This document shows positions 1-7,745 of a stretch of 18,444 bases of DNA, piece after piece; the first letter of the stretch is position 1; every line of letters begins with the position of its first letter. The notes beneath the pieces are model-generated. The model had not been told where the DNA came from. It made no database searches and worked only from the letters and a program-made list of their open reading frames with translations. The position numbers and the translations under genes were made by a program. The stretch comes from JALHUF01 sp050014795. Its GTDB lineage: Bacteria > Acidobacteriota > Terriglobia > UBA7540. Location of the stretch: contig JBEKCQ010000072.1 in assembly GCA_050014795.1 (NCBI GenBank), positions 1-18,444 of the forward strand, read 5' to 3'.

Positions 1-1492
1 GGCTGCGCTTCCGGCCCTCGATCTCGATACCGAAATCGTTCAGTTTCAAAAAGTGCCTCATCTGCAGCTTATACCTGCCTTCGAGACCGAACAGTAACTC
101 GAGCAATCTTTCGTTGATCCAGACAATGTGGCGGAGCGCGAATTCCCAGAGGTACGTGTATCCCTTGAAGAACTCCCAGTCCGCTTTGGTCGGGCCCCAC
201 ATGCCGATCACTTCCCGCCGGATCTTCCAGCGAACGAAGTTCAGTTCTTCGGGCGTGAGGTGGTGGGTGCGCACGTTGCTGAAGTAGCCGTCGTACCAGC
301 GGAAATCTGCGGCGTTCTGGACTCGGTTGTCCTGGAGCATCTCCTCGCGGAGGGGTGTCTTCGGGTACGGGGTCAGGAGTTGGTCCATCACACTGGTGAT
401 ACCTAGGTCTTTGACGAACTGGTAGTTCTCGCGGATGGCCTGCGAGTCGTCGTCCGGGAGCCCGTTGATGATGCCGGCAACCACGACGATGTTCTGTTGC
501 TGAAGTGCCTCGACGCCTCGGCGGATCAGGTCGAGGGTATTGGGCTTCTTCATGGCCTTCAGGTTCTTGGCGGAAGCGTTCTCAATCCCCAGAAAAATGG
601 AAACAAAACCAGCTTCTGCCATCTTCTTTGCCACGCCGGGATGTTGGGCGAAACCAATGGGGCTGGCCTGGGTGGTGAAGATGAGGTTCTTCAGCTTCAG
701 CTGAATCACGCCGTCGCAGAGCTTCTCGAATCGTTCCATGTCGAGGGTGATGTTGTCGTCGGTGCAGAAAATGTGCCGCGCGCCGCGGCGGTAAGCGTCT
801 TCAATGTCCGCCAACACCCGGTCGAGGGGGAAGAGGCGGAACGACCGGCCGTACATTTCCCGGATACTGCAGAAATTGCATAGATGCAGACAGCCCCTGG
901 AAGTCTCAATCACGTCGGCGCGCCGAAAGTACATGTGAAAGCCTTCACACAGACGCTTACCGCGGGCGGGAAGCCGGACCTTCGACAGGTCCTCCAGCGG
1001 ACGGGGCGGATTGTGGAAAAAGCGATCGTCCTCTTGGTACGAGAGTCCGAGGATCTTGTCTAAACCTTTCCTGTCGGATTCCAGGCTATCCAGCAGTTCG
1101 CCAAAGCTGAAGTCGCCCTCGCCCCTGACTAGGAAGTCCCAATACTTGCTGTCCGGGCTGCCGGAAATCTGGTCATAGAAGAGAGTGGCATGGTAGCCGC
1201 CGAGGACGGTCAGGATTCTTCTGTCGAGACGCTTTACCAGAGAGGCGAATCCCAGTGTGCTGTCGTACTGGAAGGTCATCGAGGTGAAGCCCACTACGTC
1301 GGGCCTGAAATCCTTCAGAAACTTCAGAAACAGCGGAACGGCCCGTTTCCGCCACACGACCATATCCAGGACCCGCACCTCGTGATTGTCGATCTGCCCG
1401 GCGATGGTGGCCATGGCAATGCTCGGCGGTTCCCACTGCCTTCGCGGAACCCAAGGCGAGGTGGCGGGGCTTTGCACCAATAGTGCCTTCAT
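1..1492 (-). CDS. B12-binding radical SAM protein (3' end outside window)
   Basis: Open from an ATG at 1492 to the left edge, 497 codons with no stop, so the C-terminus is missing. Residues 1 to about 150 form a Rossmann-like cobalamin-binding domain, seen as the strands DVVGFTSMTF and LTVLGGYHATLF followed by RGEGDFSFGELL. The radical SAM core carries the CX3CX2C cluster motif as CLHLCNFC (Cys201, Cys205, Cys208). An RBS-like AGAGAGG lies 8 bases before the ATG, and the gene starts 15 bases after the esterase stop. Known relatives of this architecture (BchE, HpnP, HpnJ, GDGT ring synthases) methylate, cyclise or rearrange lipid-like or tetrapyrrole substrates using SAM and an iron-sulfur cluster. 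In this operon it probably modifies the acyl/polyketide product or a lipid carrying it. The exact reaction cannot be read from the sequence. Confidence 0.93.
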   Translation of the reverse strand, partial: MKALLVQSPATSPWVPRRQWEPPSIAMATIAGQIDNHEVRVLDMVVWRKRAVPLFLKFLKDFRPDVVGFTSMTFQYDSTLGFASLVKRLDRRILTVLGGYHATLFYDQISGSPDSKYWDFLVRGEGDFSFGELLDSLESDRKGLDKILGLSYQEDDRFFHNPPRPLEDLSKVRLPARGKRLCEGFHMYFRRADVIETSRGCLHLCNFCSIREMYGRSFRLFPLDRVLADIEDAYRRGARHIFCTDDNITLDMERFEKLCDGVIQLKLKNLIFTTQASPIGFAQHPGVAKKMAEAGFVSIFLGIENASAKNLKAMKKPNTLDLIRRGVEALQQQNIVVVAGIINGLPDDDSQAIRENYQFVKDLGITSVMDQLLTPYPKTPLREEMLQDNRVQNAADFRWYDGYFSNVRTHHLTPEELNFVRWKIRREVIGMWGPTKADWEFFKGYTYLWEFALRHIVWINERLLELLFGLEGRYKLQMRHFLKLNDFGIEIEGRKRS

Positions 1493-1507
1493 CCTCGTGT
1501 CCTCTCT

Positions 1508-2398
1508 CTAACGCCGCTCTTCAGCAGCCAGGTGAAACTCCAGCATTGGGGTAAGAACCGACGACCAATACTCCCAGGTGTGCCCGCCCGGTCCGGTTGA
1601 CCACACGTGAGCGATGCCGAGCCGGTTGAACTCTTCATGTAATGCAAGCGCGCCACGGAAAAGACGGTCATCCGTTCCACAAGCCAGAAAAATTCGCGGC
1701 ACGGGACCCGCCTCGATAACCGTGTGTTTCCCCCTCCCTTTAGAATCCAACGGGCCTGGAGCAGGCGGCACGGACGGCCAAAAGCTCCACTGGTTGCCCT
1801 GGGAAGAGCTCACCACACTCACGCTGCCAAACCGGCCAGGGTAGTGGCGCGCCACGTCAAGAGACAAGTACCCGCCGAAGGAGAAACCCCCGATACCCCA
1901 CCTCTCGCGGGAGAAGGGTATGTTGTATTTCTGTGAGACCACCCTGGCGATCTCCTCTACCACGAGGGTCAAGTAGTTTGGGAAAGGGAACTTCTCGGCA
2001 TTACGGCGATAGTAATCCGCAAACCGCACGTCCGGCATGATGATGACCGCCGGCCGGACCGTGCCCTGAGCTAAGAGTCCCCCGTAAGTCTGATCCACCT
2101 TCAGATGCGTCAAAAGAGATTCAGGCCTGTCGAACCAACCGTGGTTCAGGATGAATACCTCGTCCAGAGGCTTCCCGGTTCTGGGCACCAGCGCCAGGAA
2201 GAACCGCGGTCCATTCATTTCCTCGGAAAAGAAGCGCACCCGCTCGATCGTGAGGTTGCCTTGTTCCCCCAGCCGTGTCACTTCTATCTGGTCTTTCCGG
2301 AGAGGCGCTTTTTCCCAAGGTTCTTCCTTGAACCGCTCAAGACTCGTACACGCTCCCACGATCACGGCCAACACCACGCATCCATACATCTTTTTCAC
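1508..2398 (-). CDS. Lipoprotein esterase, alpha/beta-hydrolase of the enterochelin-esterase/esterase D type
   Basis: About 296 residues. I chose the GTG at 2398 because GGGGAGGG sits 8 bases upstream and because it gives a compact lipoprotein leader, KKMYGCVVLAVIVGAC, with lipobox VGAC and lipidated Cys17. An in-frame ATG at 2419 has no clear RBS and would lengthen the leader. Catalytic elements are the nucleophile elbow GGFSFGGY (Ser173), an acid in CGTDDRLF (Asp243/244) and a histidine in GGHTWEYW (His273). The oxyanion region resembles LNHGWFD. Family members hydrolyse ester or thioester bonds of siderophores, small esters or mycolyl-type lipids. As a predicted periplasmic or outer-membrane-facing lipoprotein at the end of the operon, it could trim, transfer or release the product after export. 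The substrate is unknown. Confidence 0.9.
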   Translation of the reverse strand: MKKMYGCVVLAVIVGACTSLERFKEEPWEKAPLRKDQIEVTRLGEQGNLTIERVRFFSEEMNGPRFFLALVPRTGKPLDEVFILNHGWFDRPESLLTHLKVDQTYGGLLAQGTVRPAVIIMPDVRFADYYRRNAEKFPFPNYLTLVVEEIARVVSQKYNIPFSRERWGIGGFSFGGYLSLDVARHYPGRFGSVSVVSSSQGNQWSFWPSVPPAPGPLDSKGRGKHTVIEAGPVPRIFLACGTDDRLFRGALALHEEFNRLGIAHVWSTGPGGHTWEYWSSVLTPMLEFHLAAEERR

Positions 2399-2440
2399 GG
2401 TCCGAGCCCTCCCCTGCAAAGGCCTGCCGAAGACGGGGTC

Positions 2441-2701
2441 TCACGGCGAACGTTTACTCTCGAGCTTTTCCCTGATGATTCTGTGGATCTGTTCTACGGT
2501 ATTCAAGTGATACCGGTCGATCTCCCCCGGCATGAATTCAATGCCGAACTGGCCTTCAACGAAATTGAGCAGGTCGATCACCCCCACCGAATCAATAATG
2601 CCGCTGGTGATCAGCGGGGTGGTGTCCTCCAAAGTCTGGTCCTGGGCTCCCCGCAAATAGTTGTCAAGAATGAACTGGCGCACCGCCGCTTTGATCTCCA
2701 T
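2441..2701 (-). CDS. Acyl/peptidyl carrier protein (partner of the adenylation enzyme)
   Basis: The ATG at 2701 (MEIKAAVRQ...) follows AGGAGA by about 8 bases. A longer frame back to 2746 lacks support and would add a non-ACP-like leader. The protein has 86 residues, a normal carrier-protein length. The phosphopantetheine attachment site is Ser38 in GIIDSVGVIDLL, within a typical four-helix carrier sequence. It overlaps the end of the adenylation gene by 38 bases, which argues for translational coupling and for direct partnership: the adenylation enzyme probably charges this carrier. DSV in place of DSL/DSI is uncommon but tolerated. A carrier of this kind needs a phosphopantetheinyl transferase, and none is in the window. 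Confidence 0.92.
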   Translation of the reverse strand: MEIKAAVRQFILDNYLRGAQDQTLEDTTPLITSGIIDSVGVIDLLNFVEGQFGIEFMPGEIDRYHLNTVEQIHRIIREKLESKRSP

Positions 2702-4283
2702 TCCCCTGTCTCCTGGCGTCCAATTCCCGTAAAGCCGCGTAGTCAATCTTGCCCCGGCTTCCCCTCGGTATGTCCTCGACGAAGACGATATGGTCCGGCA
2801 CCGCGTACGATGGTACAGATTGTGCGCAATACGCCTTCATTTCCCCTTGCGCGATGCTGCTATGAGGTCGCCGCCGGACAAAGGCGGTAATCGTGGTCTG
2901 CAGTTCGTGGTCCTGCGAGGAGATCACCACCACCTCCAACACGTCGGCGTGCCGGCCAAGCGTAGCCTCAATCTCGCCGAGCTCGATCCTGAAACCCCGT
3001 CTTTTCACCTGCCGGTCGAGCCTACCCATGAAGGTATAGTTCCCACTGGAATCCAGGGACACCCGGTCGCCGGTTCTGTAGAACCGCCTGGGGGGACCCT
3101 CCCTGCCGGAGACGTTAGTGAATACCATTTCAGTCTCGGCGGGACGGTCCCAGTATCCAGTCATGAGAGATTCGCTTCTGACCAGCAACTCGCCAGTCCA
3201 GAAGCCATCCTGGAACTCCCTGCCGGCGGGGTCCAACATCAGTTCGGCGTACGGGCAGGCCTTGCCGATGGGAATCGGACGGGAGGAGTCGAAATCCTGC
3301 CCCACATGGTGGTAGGCAACCACGTTGCTTTCGGTCGGGCCATAGAGGTTGTAGCAAGCCGCGTGCGGAACGGTTACCTGCAGTTTCGCAACCTGCTGGC
3401 TGGGGAAAACTTCCCCGGCGAAGAGAATGAGCCGCAGGTCCGGATACCCGCCGCGCGCAAACTCTGGCTCGTTCAACATGCCACCGAGGATCGACGGCAC
3501 TGAGTACCAAACGGTGATCCGCTGCTCGTTCATGAAGCGCGTCAGGAATCTCGGCATCCAGACGACCCGGTCCGGAACAATGACACAGGTGGCTCCGCAA
3601 AGTGCCATGTTGAAGATGTCAAAAGTAGAAAGGTCGAAACTCAACGGGGAAGGACAGGCAATCCTGTCAGCTTTGCAGATCTGAAACTCTTCGGCAGACC
3701 AATTCACAAATGCGCCGACGGCGCGATGGGAGATGACCACCCCCTTGGGTTGCCCCGTCGAGCCAGATGTGAACAGGATGAAGGCAGGGTCGTCAGGTTC
3801 GAGGGCAGGTTCCGGAAACTCACTTGATGAGCCCTCTAGCGCTTCCGGGAATGGAACCCGATTGTCATTATGGCGATCGACAATCAGAGGCAGGGAATCC
3901 GTCCGGCCAGTTTGGCAGGCGCTCTGGTCCACCAGGCCGCCGGTGGGCTCGGTCATCACGAAGCGAGGTGCACAGTCCTCCAGTGCAGCGTGGATTCGCT
4001 TGGTGGGCCAGTGCGGCTGGATCGGAACGTACACGGCCCCGGCCATCAGCGTGGAGAACAAGGCGGTGATTGCCTCCGTCGTCTTCGACAGAACCAGCGC
4101 CACCCGATCCCCTTTCCGGAGTCCGCGCTGAACCAAGGCTGCCGAGAGAGCGGTGGCTCTCCCCAACAACTGCCCGAAAGAGGTGATCCTTCCCTCTTCC
4201 ACGATGGCGGTACAACTGGCAGCACTCTGCGCGGTGTCGCGCAGGTAGTCGTGGAGTAGGAGGCGTTTCTCAGGCCCTGGCAA
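2664..4283 (-). CDS. Stand-alone adenylation enzyme (amino acid/acyl-AMP ligase)
   Basis: 539 residues with all core motifs of the ANL superfamily: A3 FTSGSTGQPKG (171-181), A5 YNLYGPTE (311-318), A7 YRTGD (402-406), A8 RRGFRIELGEIE (428-439) and the catalytic lysine in SRGKIDY (Lys512). FDLSTFD at 216-222 keeps the aspartate (Asp217) that holds an alpha-amino group in amino-acid-activating domains. This favours an amino acid over a fatty acid as substrate. By hand alignment the pocket reads roughly D-L-F-Y-L-A-L-V-V-K, a tentative small or hydrophobic code. The start appears to be TTG at 4283, overlapping the KAS III gene by 14 bases, with a G-rich stretch before it; no better start precedes the LLLHDYL segment. 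It should activate a starter as AMP ester and load the carrier at 2441-2701. DltA and prolyl-AMP ligases are the closest functional analogues I can name. Confidence 0.92.
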   Translation of the reverse strand: MPGPEKRLLLHDYLRDTAQSAASCTAIVEEGRITSFGQLLGRATALSAALVQRGLRKGDRVALVLSKTTEAITALFSTLMAGAVYVPIQPHWPTKRIHAALEDCAPRFVMTEPTGGLVDQSACQTGRTDSLPLIVDRHNDNRVPFPEALEGSSSEFPEPALEPDDPAFILFTSGSTGQPKGVVISHRAVGAFVNWSAEEFQICKADRIACPSPLSFDLSTFDIFNMALCGATCVIVPDRVVWMPRFLTRFMNEQRITVWYSVPSILGGMLNEPEFARGGYPDLRLILFAGEVFPSQQVAKLQVTVPHAACYNLYGPTESNVVAYHHVGQDFDSSRPIPIGKACPYAELMLDPAGREFQDGFWTGELLVRSESLMTGYWDRPAETEMVFTNVSGREGPPRRFYRTGDRVSLDSSGNYTFMGRLDRQVKRRGFRIELGEIEATLGRHADVLEVVVISSQDHELQTTITAFVRRRPHSSIAQGEMKAYCAQSVPSYAVPDHIVFVEDIPRGSRGKIDYAALRELDARRQGNGDQSGGAPVHS

Positions 4284-5307
4284 GGGTCACCCCCCAAGTG
4301 AAACCAATGCCGGCGGATGCGAAGAGCAGCAACTGCCCGGGCCGGATCCGGTGATCCCGGCGCAAGTCCGTGTAATTGATGACCAGGTCGCTGGCGAAGG
4401 TGTGCCCGTACTCCGCCAGTTTGGCGGAATAGACCTTCTCTCCCGGCAGCCCCAGCATCTTCATGAAGCCCTCTTGATCGCCGCGGCTGATGTTCGAGTA
4501 AATGAAGTGATCGATGTCGTCCAGTTTCAGGGACGCCTTCTTCAGGACCTTGTGAACCAGCCGGAAGAAGTTCAGGTAATAGATGGGCATCAATTCGTTC
4601 TCGAGGCGCGTCGAATCAACGTTGATCACGAGTTGCCCGGATCCGCTCCCGCAGCGCGAAACGGTGATCGTATTGTGCAGATGGCTGAGGGTCAGGACCT
4701 CCACGGCCAAGACCAGTGCGCCCTGGTTCGTCTGTCTGCTCAGCACAACTGCGCTCCCTGCATCTCCTTGCACGGTCACTGGCATCAAGGATCGGCTTCC
4801 CGCCGGCGGACTGTCGGCGGTGACCAGTAGGGCGGTCCGCAGGCTTTCATCAGTCGCCATCAACGCCTGCGCATTCTTAAGGGCAAGGTGCAGTCCGCCG
4901 CATCCTCCCACCTTGAAACCGAAATTCAGCGACGTTTCGGCGCCCAAGTCGGCACTTAGTTTCTGAGCGAAAGACAGGTACTCCCCGTCTTCGCCTGGAA
5001 GCGTGCTGAAATCTATGATCAGGTCGACTTCCCGAGCGTCGATCTCAGCCTCAGCGAGCGCCGAAACGGCCGCTTCCAACGCTAGGTCGTAGGGTTGTTT
5101 CACGCCGCAGACACGGACCAGCTTCAGCCCCAGGCCGTCCAGTATCCTTTTTCTCAGGCTCGTGCTGAGTGGCTGGAGAGCTGCTTCAACCCTGTCCTTC
5201 TCCCGCTCCATGATGGCTTCCACGGTCTCAACGGCCGGCGGGAGGGCATAGGCTGTTGATGCAATTCGGACATCCATGTTGGTCTGACAGGGCTCGCTGT
5301 CCGGCAT
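4270..5307 (-). CDS. KAS III (FabH)-like ketoacyl synthase/acyltransferase with altered catalytic triad
   Basis: 345 residues from the ATG at 5307. A TTG at 5316 is in frame but sits directly on the TAGG that serves as RBS for 5307. The thiolase fold is recognisable from the active-site cysteine in KVGGCGGLHLAL (Cys136) and the C-terminal GIGFTWG. At the position of the FabH histidine (PHQAN) this protein has FIYSNIS, so the residue is Ser271. At the position of the FabH asparagine (GNTS) it has EYGHTFASD, so the residue is His302. The Cys-His-Asn triad has therefore become Cys-Ser-His by my alignment. KAS III homologues with changed triads often act as acyltransferases instead of decarboxylating condensing enzymes. 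It lies between the CLF-like gene (15-base gap) and the adenylation gene, so it may take the starter from the carrier protein. Confidence 0.88.
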   Translation of the reverse strand: MPDSEPCQTNMDVRIASTAYALPPAVETVEAIMEREKDRVEAALQPLSTSLRKRILDGLGLKLVRVCGVKQPYDLALEAAVSALAEAEIDAREVDLIIDFSTLPGEDGEYLSFAQKLSADLGAETSLNFGFKVGGCGGLHLALKNAQALMATDESLRTALLVTADSPPAGSRSLMPVTVQGDAGSAVVLSRQTNQGALVLAVEVLTLSHLHNTITVSRCGSGSGQLVINVDSTRLENELMPIYYLNFFRLVHKVLKKASLKLDDIDHFIYSNISRGDQEGFMKMLGLPGEKVYSAKLAEYGHTFASDLVINYTDLRRDHRIRPGQLLLFASAGIGFTWGVTLARA

Positions 5308-5322
5308 GAGTATCAACCTACT

Positions 5323-6522
5323 TCACCGATAGCAATCCAGCAAGAGGGCCGCACGAGCCCCTCCTGCGGAAGCTCCCAACAACAGGGCCAAGCCTTTATG
5401 GAAAGACCCAGCGTGACTTGCGCGCCGCCTTCCCTGCTGCCCATCGCCGCGAATCGCTTCAGGATTTGGGCATCGCCCCAGACCGGACAGCGCCAGGACA
5501 AGCCTGAGAATACCGTTGCCGTCGAATTCGCCGGAAAGGGCTTTGGGGGCGGCTATCGTCAGGTTGTCACAAGCGCCGAAGACCTCCCGAACCGCCGTTG
5601 CCTCCAAAGCGTCGAGGCTGGGAGAGCCGTTGGCGCTGCTGACCAACAAGCCAACCTCGGATGGTGCCAAGTCACCGAGGGCTCTATGGATCAGTTCCAC
5701 AGCCGGCGCGCAGCCCGAGCCCCAAGAAGTGTCGGTCGCCTCCGGGTCTGCCACGAGATACCCAGAACGGAAACCGGCATAAGCTCTCGCTCCGCGTTTC
5801 AATCGCCGGTGCTCGGATTCCATGATCACGGTCGCCAACCCTTCACCTGGCACGAATCCATCCGCCTCGGACGAGAACGGGGCGGGTGCGGCCTTTCGAC
5901 CAAGACAGGCCCCGGACAGAACCGCGGCAGCCTCATACCATTCGTATAGGGTCTGGGTGAGCGTGTCTCCCGCCAGCACAACCGCCAGGTCCGCTTCCCC
6001 GCTGCGGAGCAGAGCCGCAGCCTGAAGCAGAGCTGCTTCGCCGGAAATGCCTCTGCAGGTTAAGGTGACATTGGGCCCCCGAAGACCGAAGACACGGGCG
6101 ACATGACTGGCCGGGGAATTGTTGAGAGTCTCGGGAAAAATGATGGGGTCCGACTTGCCATATCCGTTCGCCGCAACGCCCCTGAAATAAGCCTCCGTCA
6201 GCTCGATGCAGCCAAAGCCCGTGCCGAAAACAACCGCCACTCTGGAGCGATCCTCTGCGTCGAGATTCACGCTGGCGTCCTGGATGGCCAGCGCGGAGGC
6301 CACGAGGGCCCAGACCGAGAGGCGATCCTGTCTTCTGGTCTTCAGGCCAGGCACAATATCGGTCGGGCGGAACGGGTCGACAAGAAAAGCCCTGCGCACC
6401 CCACGTGTGGGCCAACCGGTCACAACCCCCGGTCTCACCTCCTCACGGCTAATCAACCCCCGGAGTGGCCCAAAGGGGCTCACTGAACCAACCCCTGTTA
6501 TCGCGACCGTGGGTAGGCTCAT
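5323..6522 (-). CDS. Ketosynthase-like chain length factor (catalytic residues lost)
   Basis: 399 residues with the full KAS I/II fold (AITGVGSVSPFG at the start, GFVPGEGLATVIME in the middle). All three catalytic positions are changed when aligned to the neighbouring intact KS. The nucleophilic cysteine is Gly158 (CRGISG against ACASG), the first histidine is Asn298 (SSANGS against NAHGTG) and the second histidine is Glu332 (SGEFDG against FGHCLG). This is the pattern of a KS-beta/chain length factor, which dimerises with an active KS and sets chain length. The ATG overlaps the KS stop as ATGA, the usual arrangement of co-translated KS/CLF pairs. Aryl polyene and type II polyketide systems use such heterodimers. 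The match to that role is inferred from dead residues plus pairing. Confidence 0.9.
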   Translation of the reverse strand: MSLPTVAITGVGSVSPFGPLRGLISREEVRPGVVTGWPTRGVRRAFLVDPFRPTDIVPGLKTRRQDRLSVWALVASALAIQDASVNLDAEDRSRVAVVFGTGFGCIELTEAYFRGVAANGYGKSDPIIFPETLNNSPASHVARVFGLRGPNVTLTCRGISGEAALLQAAALLRSGEADLAVVLAGDTLTQTLYEWYEAAAVLSGACLGRKAAPAPFSSEADGFVPGEGLATVIMESEHRRLKRGARAYAGFRSGYLVADPEATDTSWGSGCAPAVELIHRALGDLAPSEVGLLVSSANGSPSLDALEATAVREVFGACDNLTIAAPKALSGEFDGNGILRLVLALSGLGRCPNPEAIRGDGQQGRRRASHAGSFHKGLALLLGASAGGARAALLLDCYR

Positions 6523-7745
6523 ACGCGATCAGATCCATCATCCAGCCCAAAGATCAGGCTGGCGTTGCTCCCGCCAAATCCCGCCGAAACCGTCATTCCC
6601 AAGGGGACCCGCTGGCGACGGGGTTCGCCCACGAGCCAGTCAACAACTGGGCTTTCGATTGGATCGTTCAACCGGAGGGTGGGAAACAGGATTCCCAACC
6701 TGGCACTCAGAATGGTTACGACGGACTCCAGGGTCCCGGCCGCACCGAGACAATGTCCAAAGTACGATTTACTTGAAGAGACTGGGATCGGGTGGCGGCG
6801 ATCCTGGAAAGCTGACTCGTAAGCTTTGACTTCGGCCTCGTCGTTTAGGGACGTGCCTGTGCCGTGGGCGTTGACGTAGCAAATCTCGTCGGGGCCCACT
6901 CCGGCCATCTTCATGGCCAGAGTCATGCTCTCGGCCAAGCCACGGCCTTGCTCGTCGGGAGCCGTGAGATGAAAGGCGTCATTGGTCATGCCCCAGCCGC
7001 GCAGCACTGCCCATATCCGGGCCTGGCGCGCTCTCGCGCGCTCCAGGGTTTCAAGAACCAGGATGGCGGCTCCTTCACCCAAGTTCAGTCCTTTCCGGTT
7101 CTTGTCAAACGGCCGACAAGGCTCGGGATCGAGGGCTTGCAGAGCATTGAAACCGCTCAGGGTGAACGGACAAAGAGCTTCACTTCCGCCGGCGAGCGCC
7201 ATGGGGGCGGTACCGTCGAGCACCATCTTTGCCGCGAGCACGATGGCTATGGCGCCCGACGCGCAGGCGATGTTCACACCATAGCGTGGTCCGCGGAGCC
7301 GGAAGTACGCGCCCACGGCATCGGCGACGTGAGAACTCTGATAGGAGGTGACCGTAGAGAAGCCTCCCCGTCGGTAGTAGCCCCTCGGATCGGCAATGAT
7401 TCGCGGCTCGATTTCTCCCAGACCCGCAACCGTCGTGGCGACGACAACGCCGCTCTCACGGTAGTCGCTGCACTCCTTGGCTACTTCCGCCAGCGTACGC
7501 CGGGCGGCAAGTATTCCAAGCCTGTCCGTGCGCGAGAAGCGAAACCCCGGCCGCTCCTCGACTGTCAACGGCTGTCGAATCTGGGCGACCACCGGAGCAG
7601 GGTCGAGCCCGCTCTCAAAGATGTCCAAGGGCTCCAGGCAACTCCAGCACTCCAGCAAGCCAGCCTGGAAAGAGTCCAGGTCGCTCCCCAGGGGACTGAT
7701 GAGCCCAATTCCGGTGACGGCCACCAGGTTAGAGTCCCTGTTCAT
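6519..7745 (-). CDS. Beta-ketoacyl-ACP synthase, FabF type (active KS partner)
   Basis: 408 residues from the ATG at 7745, preceded by GAGGTG at 8 bases. A longer frame to 7823 would run deep into the upstream gene and adds a non-homologous leader. The catalytic triad is complete: Cys161 in NIACASGA, His294 in NAHGTGTSLND and His331 in SYFGHCLGAAG, with Lys326 also conserved. It performs decarboxylating condensation of malonyl-ACP with an acyl chain. It overlaps the acyltransferase gene by 17 bases and the CLF-like gene by 4 bases, so production of KS and CLF is probably coupled. Primary fatty acid synthesis is an alternative role, but the dead partner and the accessory genes argue for a specialised pathway. 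Confidence 0.95.
   Translation of the reverse strand: MNRDSNLVAVTGIGLISPLGSDLDSFQAGLLECWSCLEPLDIFESGLDPAPVVAQIRQPLTVEERPGFRFSRTDRLGILAARRTLAEVAKECSDYRESGVVVATTVAGLGEIEPRIIADPRGYYRRGGFSTVTSYQSSHVADAVGAYFRLRGPRYGVNIACASGAIAIVLAAKMVLDGTAPMALAGGSEALCPFTLSGFNALQALDPEPCRPFDKNRKGLNLGEGAAILVLETLERARARQARIWAVLRGWGMTNDAFHLTAPDEQGRGLAESMTLAMKMAGVGPDEICYVNAHGTGTSLNDEAEVKAYESAFQDRRHPIPVSSSKSYFGHCLGAAGTLESVVTILSARLGILFPTLRLNDPIESPVVDWLVGEPRRQRVPLGMTVSAGFGGSNASLIFGLDDGSDRV

Noticed and set aside
2399..2419. Upstream ATG at 2419 as the esterase start
   Set aside because: The GTG at 2398 has GGGGAGGG at ideal spacing and gives a normal lipoprotein leader. The ATG has no RBS.
2105..2890. A 261-codon plus-strand frame across the esterase, ACP and ligase genes
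   Set aside because: It spans three well-supported minus-strand genes and shows no motif or RBS.
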